Source: Seriola aureovittata (taxonomy: Eukaryota > Chordata > Actinopteri > Carangiformes > Carangidae). Taken from it: DNA of 64,000 nt. The notes beneath the pieces are model-generated. The model searched no databases, had not been told where the DNA came from, and worked only from the letters and a program-made list of their open reading frames with translations. Below are positions 20,306-31,700 of this stretch, piece after piece. Position numbers and translations under genes: made by a program. Location: the NCBI RefSeq assembly GCF_021018895.1, contig NC_079376.1:24514001-24578000 (forward strand), in the 5' to 3' direction. Numbering within the stretch: the first letter of the stretch is position 1; every line of letters starts with the position of its first letter.

Positions 20306-22505
20306 GTAGGAGCACCAAACTCCGCTTCTCTTTAGATTTTTTTACCAACTTTAAAATCCACTATAGACGTGAAACTCTAGGCTCAGGAAATCTGCACTGA
20401 ATTTATCTTATTTAACATGTAACATCCCAGTTTTCTGACTGGTGTCCAAACGAAAAAAAAAAAAAAGAAACTGAATGATAAACATTTGCAACAACAACAT
20501 TTGACCAATAAGTGGCGATACATGAAGTCCAGCATGTCGCATGTTGCTCTATTTAAAGACAAATGTTCTTTGGAGGAATGAAAAACTATTTCTGATAATT
20601 TGTCTAAAACGACGCACTGTGACGTAATTTAAGTGTGAACTGAAGGACACATAGCCTATAGAACCCTCAACACCCACATTGACTTTTTGATGTCAGAGCT
20701 TGTTCTTCAGGATAAAAGACTCTGACAGTCTGGAGGTTGTTGCTTTGTGATTGAACCAAACAGACGTGTTTATAAAGAAAGAGACAGTGTCAGACTGAGG
20801 TTTAATGCACGAGCTGAACTCCGTCCACACACAGTTAAACTTAATTATCTTTACCCATTAATTAAATATTCACGTGCGTAAAAAACAAAGCGTGGCCCAC
20901 AGTTTGCAGTTGTCTGCAGCAGCTGTAATTTGCAGTTTAAATGAACGCTGTTTAGCCTACATGTATATGTATGTGCAGCCTATGTGTCTATATATATATG
21001 TAGGCCTAGTTTCCTGAACTCACCCGTGTCTTTCTGTCTCCTCCGTCCCCGCAGCTTACGACAGCCCGGGCTCGGTGCTGATCTCCCCGGTCCCCCATCA
21101 GATGATGTCCTATATGAACATGGGCAGCCTGTCGCGGACCGAGCTGCAGCTCCTCAACCAGCTGCACTGCCGCAGGAAGCGGAGGCACCGCACCATCTTC
21201 ACCGACGAGCAGCTGGAGGCTCTGGAGGGCCTCTTTCAGGAGACCAAGTACCCGGACGTCGGCACACGGGAGCAGCTGGCCCGCAAGGTGCACCTCCGGG
21301 AGGAGAAGGTCGAGGTCAGAGGCGAATTTAACTTCCTACTGTTTTTTTTTTTTTTTTTTTTTTAAACTGTTCATTTCTGATTGTTTCCGGATTCAAATGA
21401 GGGAAAATAGATTCTTTTTTTATTTTTACTCATTTATTTTGTTAAGAGACAAGACACCTTTACAGTGAAGTTGTTATTCTCATTAGCGCCATTGTTGTTT
21501 AGCTGTTTTATATTTTATTACAAAGGCTTTAACTATCATGCTTTTTCGTGCCGCTCTTCGTGATTCAAGGCCTTTTAAGTAAATCTCGTTTTTAAAACGA
21601 TTAAAAGGAAATCCGCGTCATTTTCTCAGTTTTACTGAGATACTTCAAATGAAATCGTATTATTTTCCTCTGACAAACACCACTTATTTTTTTTTTTATG
21701 GAAGAATTTATTTTCAATTCAAACCTATACAACTGTTAACAGAACTTAGCGTTTTTGGTGTGAATTAAAATGTAGCTCGGCTCATAAAATCTGTCTGGGG
21801 AAAAAAATACATATCATATTCGAACAGAATATTAGTTATTAGTTTTCAAATTGATGCGACCTCATTAGCTCCAGAAGAGAGATTAATAAAAAATGCATCC
21901 AGCAGATTTTAAATCAAGTTTCTTTAATGGGGGTTTGAATAAAAAATTATTATAGGCTAATAACTAATTCTTGAATAAAGAAACGAGGCACCAACGAAAA
22001 ATAATGAGAACAGGAATATTTTTACTAATCAGCTCCACTGAGCAGCACTGGAAGTCAAATTAATGCAAACTATCTATTAAAATAGTTCTATCTATAAAAC
22101 GTTGAATAACGTCGTAAAAGAAAACATGATGCGTTTTTACATTTTATGCGTTTTGTTGTCTTAATGAATGACTTTATCCGCTGTTACTTAATAAATGAAT
22201 AATTACCAAAGTCATTAATTAGATATTTTCAAGGATAAACAGTCAAATTAATGACTGTGATACACATTACAATGTCCAATCTGTGATTAGAGAATAAAAA
22301 ACCAAAACAAACAAACATATACACGTAGGCCTAATTGTGCTTTCTTATCATGTAGGTTTGGTTCAAAAACAGACGCGCGAAGTGGAGGAGGCAGAAACGC
22401 TCTTCATCAGAGGAATCAGAAAACTCTCAGAAATGGAACAAATCCGCCAAAACGTCCGCGGAGAAAACGGAGGAGAGTAAAAGCGAGGTGGACTCGGACA
22501 GCTGA
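19990..22505 (+). CDS. gsc: Goosecoid homeobox transcription factor (three exons)
   Basis: Spliced CDS 19990-20305, 21055-21314, 22356-22505 (726 nt including stop, 241 residues; vertebrate Gsc is about 240-260). Goosecoid is a nuclear K50 paired-like homeodomain repressor of the embryonic organizer and later of head, jaw and ear development. Residues 5-13 (MFSIDSILS) form the eh1/GEH motif that recruits Groucho/TLE. The homeodomain spans residues 147-206, with W48, F49, K50, N51 and R53 in its recognition helix. K50 gives TAATCC/GGATTA specificity. The serine/glutamate-rich tail [14 protein letters not shown] and the C-terminus EVDSDS match Gsc. The start ATG opens with MPAGMFSID, the conserved Gsc N-terminus. 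Introns (749 and 1041 bp) are GT-AG. The second splits the homeobox between residues 46 and 47, as expected for this class. Homeodomain position 18 is glycine where I recall asparagine in other Gsc proteins. No frameshift or stop is present, so the gene appears functional. Confidence 0.97.
21055..21314 (+). CDS. gsc: gsc coding exon 2
   Basis: Follows the acceptor CCCCGCAG (ends 21054) and begins by completing codon 106 (Ala). It encodes [20 protein letters not shown], then homeodomain residues 1-46 (from [17 protein letters not shown] through REEKVE). The donor is GAG|GTCAGA at 21314/21315. A poly-T run follows shortly inside the intron (21342-21363). Confidence 0.95.
22356..22505 (+). CDS. 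gsc: gsc coding exon 3
   Basis: Follows the acceptor TCATGTAG (ends 22355). It encodes homeodomain residues 47-60 ([14 protein letters not shown]...), the [14 protein letters not shown] tail and the C-terminus EVDSDS, ending at TGA 22503-22505. It is in phase 0 with exon 2. Confidence 0.95.
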   Translation, partial: VWFKNRRAKWRRQKRSSSEESENSQKWNKSAKTSAEKTEESKSEVDSDS

Positions 22506-22527
22506 TAATAAGACACGGCCCTGTGTG

Positions 22528-22583
<56 letters not shown>

Positions 22584-22815
22584 TGTGCACATATAGTGGA
22601 AAGTGATGTGGACTCGACGACATGCTGGTGGTGGTGATGAAACGTGTTGCCATGTTGCACAGTTGTACATATCGACATTTTATGATTGAGTCTGTGTCCG
22701 CTATTTATATTTAATTTAAGTTTTTTTTGGGGGGACGTTTGACTGACGCGTCTGAATATATCGTAATGTTATATGCGACATTTTGATGAATATTAAATGT
22801 TGTAATTCTGGTAAA
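22506..22815 (+). other. gsc: gsc 3' UTR with candidate poly-A signal
   Basis: The UTR starts directly after the stop and carries a long GT run. ATTAAA at 22792-22797 is the first plausible polyadenylation signal, followed by TG-rich 'TGTTGTAATTCTGG'. Another ATTAAA lies near 22956. The mRNA end is inferred. Confidence 0.5.
22522..22587. repeat. (GT)n microsatellite in the gsc 3' UTR
   Basis: About 30 GT units with one TTT interruption (near 22541-22544) and an AT near 22577. It begins 17 nt after the stop codon, so it would be transcribed. Confidence 0.95.
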
Positions 22816-25800
22816 AAAATGTTTTCCGTTGTAACATTTTATATTGCGCGCGGCCGATGTAAAAACATCCATCACCACGGAGCTGTTAGGAGGAAAACAC
22901 CGATGTTGTGTCATTTTATTTTGAAAAAGATACTTAAAACGACTATAGGCCTACATTAAAATATAAATGAAACATCATAAACACGGTGTCTGATTTTATT
23001 GTTTCTTCTAGGTTTTATTTAAAATAGGATCTGACATCTCAGTCAGCAGTAGGATGTGTGTGTGTAGGTGTGTGTGTGTGTGTGTGGAGGCATTAAAAAA
23101 AAAATCCAAATCCAATGAATGCACATTACTGTGAGCACCCTGCATATTTATGATATAGAAAGTTTCTGATTGGGACCTTTAATTGAAACATTAGACTTTG
23201 ACGACAGCAGATCAGTTTTCAAAATAAAATTCAAATATTCATATTAGAGCTGCAGCTATGATCAGTGCTGCAGCTGTGCATCATTTCCTTTGTAGTTTTT
23301 ATATTGACTCTGTGATTGTTATATTATCCTAAAGCTGAGACTGCTGGGTATTTAATGTATATTTCAATGTAACTCTTAGGCCCCAGTTGATGAGAATATT
23401 ATTCTGTCAGTGTGAAACACAGCAGAGGATTTTAGTGTTGAGAAATTCAATTTACAGAAAATGTAACTGAATATTTAACTGGATAAATAAAATCCAAACT
23501 CTTTGTCTGGTTGAATTTTGGAGGCTTGTGATTGGACGACCTGGACTCAGTATTTCTAAAACTCTGGCTGCAGCTCTGTGATTATTGATTACTACTTTAG
23601 TGACGTCTGCTTCTATATTCTTAAACTCATCCAGAACAGGGAGTTAAAAGCAGCGAATCACACGGTGCAGAAGCCGATTTGGTTTTTATTTCTTCACAAA
23701 TTGCTCATACGGCTGTTTAACTTTCTCTGCATGGATCTACAATGGTTTAAGTTCAATGTTTAATAAAGTCAACTAGTTTAACACACTGGAAACTGAACAT
23801 TATTTTAGGGCCAGTCAAACCAGCGTCACTCCCTCTCTGTGCTGTCTGATATATGTTCACGTTCCCAAACGTAAATGGGAATAATCACACACTTCAATAA
23901 GAATAAGAATAATAACCTGATTGAGATCCAGTTTTATTGTGGTTAATAAAAAGGAAGTAAATATTAAATAAATAAAATAAATCCTATATATTCAGGATGT
24001 TATTAACTTCTCTGTCGGTGAAAGCAGCTTGAAGTGACAGTTCACATATTCCGATTTTTCATGTTTTCTGCTCCAAAACAAATGAAAACAGTTCAACATG
24101 TCGTGTCAGATGTGAAAGAGCTTTTGAATGTGGAGCTCCACTGATGGAGCTGCTCTCTACAGCCCCGGTGTTTCTCTCCCACATGCTGCTGATGAACAAA
24201 TAAAGTTTGATTTTACAATCTTACACAGCAGCGTCAGGATGGACTGCAGCAAAACAGCCTGACGGTCAAATTCTACTCCCGCAGTTCTCTGGGTGGAGGT
24301 TCAGCTCCGTCCGAAATAATCTAAATTAATACTGTATGTGACAGAATCAAAACATATGAGAGCAAGAAAAGCAACAAACAATACAGATGCAGATTTCATT
24401 AAATTCACACATGTGGTAGAGATTTAATCGAATTATCAAGTAATACAGATGATAAAAAAAAAAAAAACCTTCAAAGAAAAGGAACAAAGCCAGAAATGAT
24501 TATAACAAGTGTTTCACTAACAGCTGATCGGGTCAGGGCGAACCTGGCTCCAGCAGCCGGGGGAATACACTACTCACTTAAAAACAAGGACTTATTTCAC
24601 AAAAATAACTCAATTTAATAAAAAAATAAACAAAATCCACAACCCAGCAAATACATTAAAAAATATAAGATAAAATAAATTATTTATACATTTATAATTA
24701 TAATAATAATTGAGGGTAAACGACAGAGACGGTGTCAAATATCTGAAACACTGTGTTGATGTTTCTTTTTCATTGCTGATATTCTGACCATGTTTGAGTT
24801 AACTGAACTCTACAGACCTACAATGTGTAGTTTGTACTCTATTTGAATTATTTTGGTTTTTCTAAATGAAGTTCTTTTATCAGTTTTATATTTTTGTGTT
24901 TTATTTTACATTAATTTGAAGGCTGATTAGACTTTTAATACAGTTTTCCTTATAGACCCCCAGAGTAAACATGATGTGAGACTGATGCACATGCAAATAT
25001 ATTTTGACAAATACAAACAAACAAACAAACAAAAAACTCAATGGCCACTCCTGCAGCTTTAACTAAGACTCATGGTCTTCATGAGCGGATCATTGTGCTC
25101 ACGAGGAGAAACTTTGGGGTGGAAGCATTTTCCACTGAGGCCCTGTTATAAAAGGTGCTGGTTAATAAGTTGTGAGTAAAGGCTTTATCAGCAGTTAATA
25201 AATCACTTACTGATGCTTTATCGACCACAGAGCAACTTTTCTCTCTGCTTCTATCATCCTCCACACTTATACATGTTAATTATAATGAATAATTAATAGA
25301 GTTCTTTAAATAATCTCAATCTGCAGCTGTAAAAGTGTTTGTTTTTTTGTCCAGATTTTGTTCCAGGAGGTAAATGATCCAACTGTCTGAGGATTATTCA
25401 CAACGTGGCAACCTATAAGCATTAGAGGGTGGTTTAATAAATATAAAATAAGAATATTAAGCTATCAGCCCTTTCACTAAGAAGTCTGATTTGAGAGTGG
25501 TGAGGTAAGCTTGTTTAGGTGAAAGTACCTTGAGTTATTTATTTTTATTTGAATCTATTTTTAAGGGAAAGAATGCTCAGTTTCAATTTATGGCTGTAAA
25601 TGGCAAAACAGTCATTTGTTAGCCATGAACAATAAAAGTCAAATATTATAGAGTTGAATTAATACGTTTTGACGTCATCATTTGAGATCATGTTTCTGAC
25701 TCAGGCTCTGAAGAGATTCTTTGGCTTTTTTTAGGTTTATGCTCGGTAGTGTATTGAAAAAAAAAAAGTAATATTATGATCAGCACCAAAGCTCAGACAT

Positions 25801-26218
25801 ACATCATTATAAAAGCTGATGATTGTGCTGTAATGTAAATGATATGATGGCAGGAGGAGTGCGAGCAGCGGTTGTCTGTCTCTTCCTTGTTTATGAGGAT
25901 GTTTTAATATCGGACGACTGACGACCTCACCGTGCTCCATGCCGTCTGCTGCACGCCCCCCCCCCCCCCCCCCCGGCTCTGCAGCCCACACCGCTAACCA
26001 GAGGTGCACGCAGCAAACGCACTGAGCCGCAGGCCGTCTTTATGCTGCGGACGCATGTGCAGTCTCAGTGAATGCACCTTATTGGAAGGTTAGAAATGAA
26101 GATTACTCTTAAAGCGAAGGTGTTTTAGTGGCTCAGGACTTGATTATGAGTCATATTGCTTTATCGAAAGGGCTTTTAGTAACACATTTAAACACTAATT
26201 ACACAGGTTAGAAACAAA
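22816..26218. other. Intergenic sequence downstream of gsc
   Basis: No further exon is recognised. The region is AT-rich, with a short GT run near 23055-23085, A-rich runs, an (AAAC)n run near 25013-25035 and a C19 homopolymer at 25956-25974. No transposon with clear ends is seen. Confidence 0.45.
25956..25974. repeat. Poly(C) tract, 19 bases
   Basis: An uninterrupted C19 run after GCACG. Confidence 0.9.
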
Positions 26219-26219
26219 C

Positions 26220-27207
26220 TTAAAGGTCCCATTTTTATTTTATTTAGCGTTTTGATATCCATAAGAAGATATATTTGTGGTTTTAAGAACCAAAAAACCG
26301 TCTCTCAGGCTTCTCTATGGAGCTCTGGTAACAACAGGTCGTTTTGTGTTGGTCTCTGAGCATCTCCTCTGATTGGCCGACTGTTTTCTGAATGAATGCC
26401 ACAAGCCCAGGGAAACCAGCTTGGTAAAACTGTAAAACCTTTCTCCTTATCTTAGTCTTATACTTCACTTAAAGTCAGTTAAACTGTTTCACAAAAGACC
26501 TTAGCGACCAAAGTAAGGAAAAAAAACGAAAGGTACGTTTGACTCTGCTTTAACTGCAACATGGCTGAGTGTATGGTGATGAAAATGGATAAATAAACGC
26601 ATCCAAGGAAGTGTGTCACGACCGAGAGACACCCTTAACGATGCAGTAGAATTGTACAGCTGTAAAATCTCCTTAGCTGCTGCAAATACCTTAACTTTTT
26701 CCTTAACTAAGGAAACTTTTTAAGAGATTCTGTACAACACTTTTAAGTAACTTCCTCAACTAAGGAGAAATTAAACCTTAAGTACCATTACTTAAGTAGA
26801 AAACTTGTGTTTTGTGCAACCTGCCCCTGGTCTCTAATGTTACAATCCTTGTGAAAGCTGTGCAGTGATTGGCTTCCTGACAACCAATGACTGTGCAGCG
26901 CTTCCTGTCTTAAAGCTTATTAGCTCAGCGACGGAATGACTAACAAGAGCAAGAAAAAGGTCGGATGGTGGGTCCAGGTGGGCGTGGCTTGGGGCATGCT
27001 TGAGGGCAGTGACTGCTTTGTTGTGACATCACAAAGTTCCAGAAGTCCTGACGGCTGGTTTTAAGGCTCAGTTTGTGAATACAGGCTGTGTGCATTTCTC
27101 TGTGGACTGAGGCTTTGATACTTTCACAGTATTTATATAGAACCTAGACCTGATCTATAATCAAACCACACATGGACAGAAACCTTTATACTATATGGGA
27201 CCTTTAA
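26220..27207. mobile_element. TTAA-ended MITE, copy 1 (with internal insertion)
   Basis: The left end ACTTAAAGGTCCCAT (26218-26232) and the right end ATGGGACCTTTAAGT (27195-27209) are perfect 15-bp inverted repeats with TTAA at both edges. The inner sequences match the copy at 50102-50596 in opposite orientation: 'CCATAAGAAGATATATTTGTGG' on one side, and 'CTGTGTGCATTTCTCTG' with 'GCTTTGATACTTTCACAG' on the other. Copy 1 is about twice as long because of extra DNA between roughly 26450 and 26930. No transposase is present. TTAA edges suggest piggyBac-type mobilisation, but that is inference. Confidence 0.75.
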
Positions 27208-28320
27208 GTATGTTTGATATAGGGTGTTTACATGGCTACACTTTATTTTGATAATTTGCCTACAAAGATCTATTCAAATATTCAACCAACAATTAATAAA
27301 GCATTTGATGGTCAGCGTTAGTGAAACAGTTGACTTGTTAAATCTCAACTAATAACCTGTCTAAGTGTTCAAAATACTCTCTGCGGTTGGACTATCAAAA
27401 TAAAGTGTTACCCATTCTGTTATGGTGGAATTTTGTGTTAGTGGTTACACTGAGTTTTTCTTCAGGAGCTTTTATCCATGGCGTTAAGAGTCCAAGGCCG
27501 AACTACCAATTCTGTAAAGTGGGTCGTCGCCTCGGGGCCTCCCACACGCCTGGTTCACTTTTTGATAATTACACCAAGTGCTGGCTCACGGGGGAACTGC
27601 TGGGTCTCTGTAAATAAAGAGGACGGTCCAGACCTGCTCTATGTGAGAATGCCCTGGGAAAAACTTCTTGTATGATTTGGCTACAGTCTACATATAAATC
27701 TGATTTGACTTTGTGGTGAATTGATAAATTGGAAATGTGCGTGGTAATACTTTTTGCACCACTGAAGCACAATATAAACTCAAACATGGCTCCTGTTTCC
27801 CTTTACTCACTACAGTAAATGAAGTATCTTTCTCACACACACAGTTGATGGAAACTGATTCACATTTAACTTTCCTTTAAAACGTGTGTAACATTGGTGA
27901 GAAAAACAACTATTAAAAAAATATGTTTATACATGTTTTGAAAATATGTGTTTGCTGTTGGTTAAGCTTAAGGGTATATCACTGGCTTGGTTACATATTG
28001 GACAGAACATATTTTCTTTTTCAATATTTGACCAAAACCACCATCTTAACCGTAACCAAGTGTTTACCTGGAATGTAACAACACGCAGGATGTTGGACAC
28101 AAACTGTGGCCCCCGGTGGTTTGTACACATCCTCCTTCTCTGTGTGATACAATAATTTAATCCCTGACTGGAAGAGAATGTTACTACTTTACAATTGCAT
28201 TTGAAAAACTACATAGTGGCAAATAAACTTAATTATAAAGGCACAGGATTAAAGGAATCATACACGTCTATCTCCTATGTATCTGAGTCATTTATTAAAA
28301 TGAACATTATAACATGTGCT
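27208..28320. other. Intergenic sequence without recognised features
   Basis: AT-rich, with only short open frames and no splice or family context. Nothing further is supported. Confidence 0.4.
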
Positions 28321-29095
28321 GAGGTTCCTCAGACATTCTCCTGATGAAGATGCAACCGGGCCCCTCAGCCCTGGAGACAACAGATAGATTTACAGATGAT
28401 TATGAATTGTGTGGCTTGAAAAGTTAAGTTTATCTTTTTAGTCTTTGTGACGCTGCAGAAAATTGCTGCTTTTCTCCAACAGTTATTTAAATCACTGACA
28501 AATTTTTATCTTAAAATAAAAAGATAAAAGTTGCGTTTAAGCCTCGAGGCTCCTCAGACATTCTCCTGGTGAAGATGCACCCGGGGGCCCCACGGCCGGG
28601 GCCACAGCCCTCATCTTGTCCCGGAGACAACAGATAGATGTAATGTAAATGTGGATTTTGTGACTTGAAAATTTATGTTCATCTTTTGATGCTGCAGAAA
28701 ATGAGCTTTTCTCCAAAATAGCTATTTAAATTATTGAAAACATTTTATCTTAAACTGAAAAGATAAATGATGCATTTTAGCCTCGAGGCTCCTCAGGAAA
28801 TTCCCTAAAACAAAATTGACCCGGGGCCCCTCAGCTGGGGCTACAGCCCTCATTTTTTCCGGCCCTGAAGTCAACAGACAGATTTAAAGTGATTATGGAT
28901 TTTGTGGCTTGAAAATTTGCATTCATTGTTTTTAGTCTTTGTGACGCTGCAGAATATTTGCTTTTCTCCAATAAAAGATCCATTTAAACCTTGAGTCTCT
29001 TCAGGAAGTTCGCCAAAAAAAGATGGACCCAGGGCCCCCCTCAGTCTGGGCTGAGGCCCCAGTCTTTGCTGATCCTAGAAACGGCCCTGGAGAGA
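28321..29095 (+). repeat. Tandem repeat, ~225-bp unit, ~3.4 copies
   Basis: Units begin with 'GAGGCTCCTCAGACATTCTC' or variants at 28321, 28546, 28785 and 28993 (spacings 225, 239 and 208). Each has a 'GGGGCCCCTCAGC' block, 'GACAACAGATAGAT', 'GTGGCTTGAAAA', 'GACGCTGCAGAA' and 'GCTTTTCTCCAA'. The fourth unit is partial. Units 1-3 differ by substitutions and small indels, so the array is not freshly made. Confidence 0.9.
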
Positions 29096-29149
29096 CCAGA
29101 ATGCACGTGGGTTGTGTGAGTCCACTTTAATCTTTGTAAAAACTGAAGA

Positions 29150-29560
29150 CAAATGGATGTGGACTTTAACACATCATTAGTAATTATAGGGTAAATATGC
29201 AGATTCACATTAATCTCAAATTCAATCGACCTCCACGTGTTAATTAACCTCAAACAGACTGTAATGAGGGCAGAAATGATCACCTTGTTTTGTCGGAGCG
29301 CAGCCTGGACCGGGAGCAGAGTAATGTACCAGCAGACTTCTAATGTGACTCTTGAAAAACAGATTAGAGCCGGGGCCAGATCGGGCTCTCTGAGATCTGG
29401 CACCAACACAAACCATGAAAACACACCATCTCTAATAATTCCTTGTATGTACAGCAGTGATTTATTAAGTGCTTCGCTGCGCAGCACCACAGAGATCCAC
29501 AAAGCCCACAGCCAGAGTCATTAATCTTTTTTTCAGCAGCAGTAATTTTCTATTTCACAA
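29150..29560. other. Candidate conserved non-coding element
   Basis: About 400 bp of complex sequence, rich in TAAT/TTAATTAA motifs (for example 'CATTAGTAATTATAGGG', 'GTGTTAATTAACCTC' and 'TCTAATAATTCCTTG', then 'AGAGTCATTAATC'). It contains no repeat words. A long minus-strand open frame (29041-29502) crosses it but has no family signature or splice sites. Among the downstream blocks this one looks most like a developmental enhancer. That is inference. Confidence 0.35.
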
Positions 29561-29572
29561 ATTTAATGCAAC

Positions 29573-29605
<33 letters not shown>

Positions 29606-31149
29606 TAAACCATTATTTCTTTGACCTTTATATGCACAGTTCCCAGCACTTGGAAAAACAAAGGTGGAGTCCAAGAAAAATTAGGTATTGAGTTAACGTT
29701 CAGAGTAGATAAATCTTTGCTCCTTTTCTGAGCATTTAAAAAAAAAAAAAAAGTTGCTTTTAACTTTTTCTTCTTTCAGTGGGCGAGCTGCTCTTATGTA
29801 AGCCCAGCTGAGGATGCAGAGGCCTGATTTATTTACTCTTTTCTACCAAACACCGCCACGACGAGCAGTATCAGAGCCGGGGTATGTGTGTGCGCAGTGG
29901 GCGGGTGGATGTCTCTGAATGATGCTGTTAGTGTTTGGGGGTCTGGAGAGTTTTAGCAGTCATGGATTTGGCAGCTGGACTGACAGCTCTTGGGTGGATT
30001 CCCTGCTCTAAAGATAGACAGGGGTGTTGGCCGCTCTGTGGTCCACATCCAGAAACATTTGAGAAAATGGCCTCCCTCATCACGGCCGGCTCAGCCAGTC
30101 ATAAACGAAAGCTAAGACAAATAACGCATATTTTTACAAAATGTAAACTTCCTCCTATATTATTACCATATTTCACTGGGATGACATGTGGTTTGGAGTT
30201 TGTTTTTGTTTTCGTCCACGACTATCTTTTTGGCCTCCGGAGCGCCCGAGCCTTGAGGCCAGATTAGGGCTGCAAGGATCCACCGATACACAGAGAGGCA
30301 TGTACAAATACATGGTGCAGAGAACCACAGCAGCCCTTTAAACACTGAACATGTGGCTGCCGTCTATAGAGCTGCCTGTTAACCGTCTCACTGCCTCCGG
30401 CTACACTTCCACACATTTATTGGATTAAAGTGAGTTTTGATTTATGTCACCGTTTTACACACTTCACTCACACGGTACAACTTTCTTATCTAAGCCTCAC
30501 TACACTGACTTATATTTCATCACTATACCCAGAACTTTTTCAGTCTTTTCTCTTTGCTTTCTGTTTTAACTCGACCTTAAAAATGAGCACAAAGACTAAA
30601 CAAAACTCCTGTTTGTCACAGATGTATTGATACATCATCACTGGACATCATCTTTTATCAAGGACTTTAAAGTGAGACTATGTGATTTTTGAAAAGATAT
30701 GTTTCACAGTCTGTCTCTTTCAGCTTATGTTTACCACACACTAGAACTAGACTTTGAAAAGACTTAAAAGACTAAAGTCTGACCCCCTCTCATATCTAAA
30801 CACAATGTGTCATAAGTTTTTAGTCTCATACTATAAGATTCTGTAAAAACTAGGGATCTGTTATTTGCAAGACTAGATTCCTTTGAGATTATTTCCCATC
30901 ATCCTCCTGCTCTTTGAAATTCAACATCATCATCATCATCATTATTATTATTATTGTTGTACAAAGTTAGTAACTCAACACTGTAATTGTCATGACCATG
31001 TTTGTACTTTATAGTTATGATTTCCTGTTTTATTTTGAAATTATTTTCCTTGCCTACCTCATGTATTTAATGCAGCTTCACAGCTAATGACCCTGAACAA
31101 CCACCAACCCTCTGACACGAACCATAGCATGACCCATCTCCTGAAGTAG
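29561..31149. other. Intergenic sequence without a gene
   Basis: Holds a T-rich run at 29578-29606, an A-rich run near 29739-29752 and an (ATC)n-(ATT)n patch near 30923-30955. No coding exon is recognised. Confidence 0.4.
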
Positions 31150-31700
31150 AGCCCCTATGGCGGCAGGTGTACCTGACCTTGGTTGTCATGGTTACAATAA
31201 TAAACATGCGGACTGTACCGCCAGCAGCGTACCTACCTTCATCGCCGTGGTTACTATAATAATTGCCATGGCTTGGTTAGGTTTAGGAAAAGATGGTGAT
31301 TTGGGTCAAGATAAGTATTTCCTCAACATTAGACGATCTTTGTTGTCATGGTTACAATAATAACAACGTGGTTAACGGTGCTGGATAATAGAAACAACAT
31401 AAACAGCTGGTTTCACATGGGAATGGAACACCTCTCTCCTGCGTCACATACATCCATCCACCACAGCCTCATCCTGACGTGGACTCTGTCTCTACGTCAC
31501 CGCACTTTTCCCTTTGCTCCTGTCATAATTACTACGACGACTAGATGTCGCTTAGCAACAAAACGTCACTATGGGTCATAGTAACCTGCTGCACAGACGA
31601 CCTATGGGCTCGTTCTTTACAGGAGGACAGTCTCCACATTCGTCCATCTCCGTGCTCACTATCATCCTTGCTGCTTCCTGTCGACAGGGTTCACGTCATT
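31150..31700 (+). repeat. Interspersed fish repeat with 'GTTGTCATGGTTACAATAAT'
   Basis: The word 'GTTGTCATGGTTACAATAAT' occurs twice (near 31181 and 31342), with a related 'CGTGGTTACTATAATAA' near 31246. 'GGTTTAGGAAAAGAT' and 'TTCCTCAACATTAGA.GATC' are shared with 53795-53975. The distal part (about 31500-31640: 'TGCTCCTGTCATAATTAC', 'CACTATGGGTCATAGTAACC') resembles a common fish interspersed repeat. The element type is unknown. Confidence 0.65.

Noticed and set aside
29041..29502. 153-codon open frame on the minus strand
   Set aside because: No domain, signal or splice sites. It crosses from the tandem repeat into non-coding sequence with TAAT-rich motifs, so it is explained by chance.
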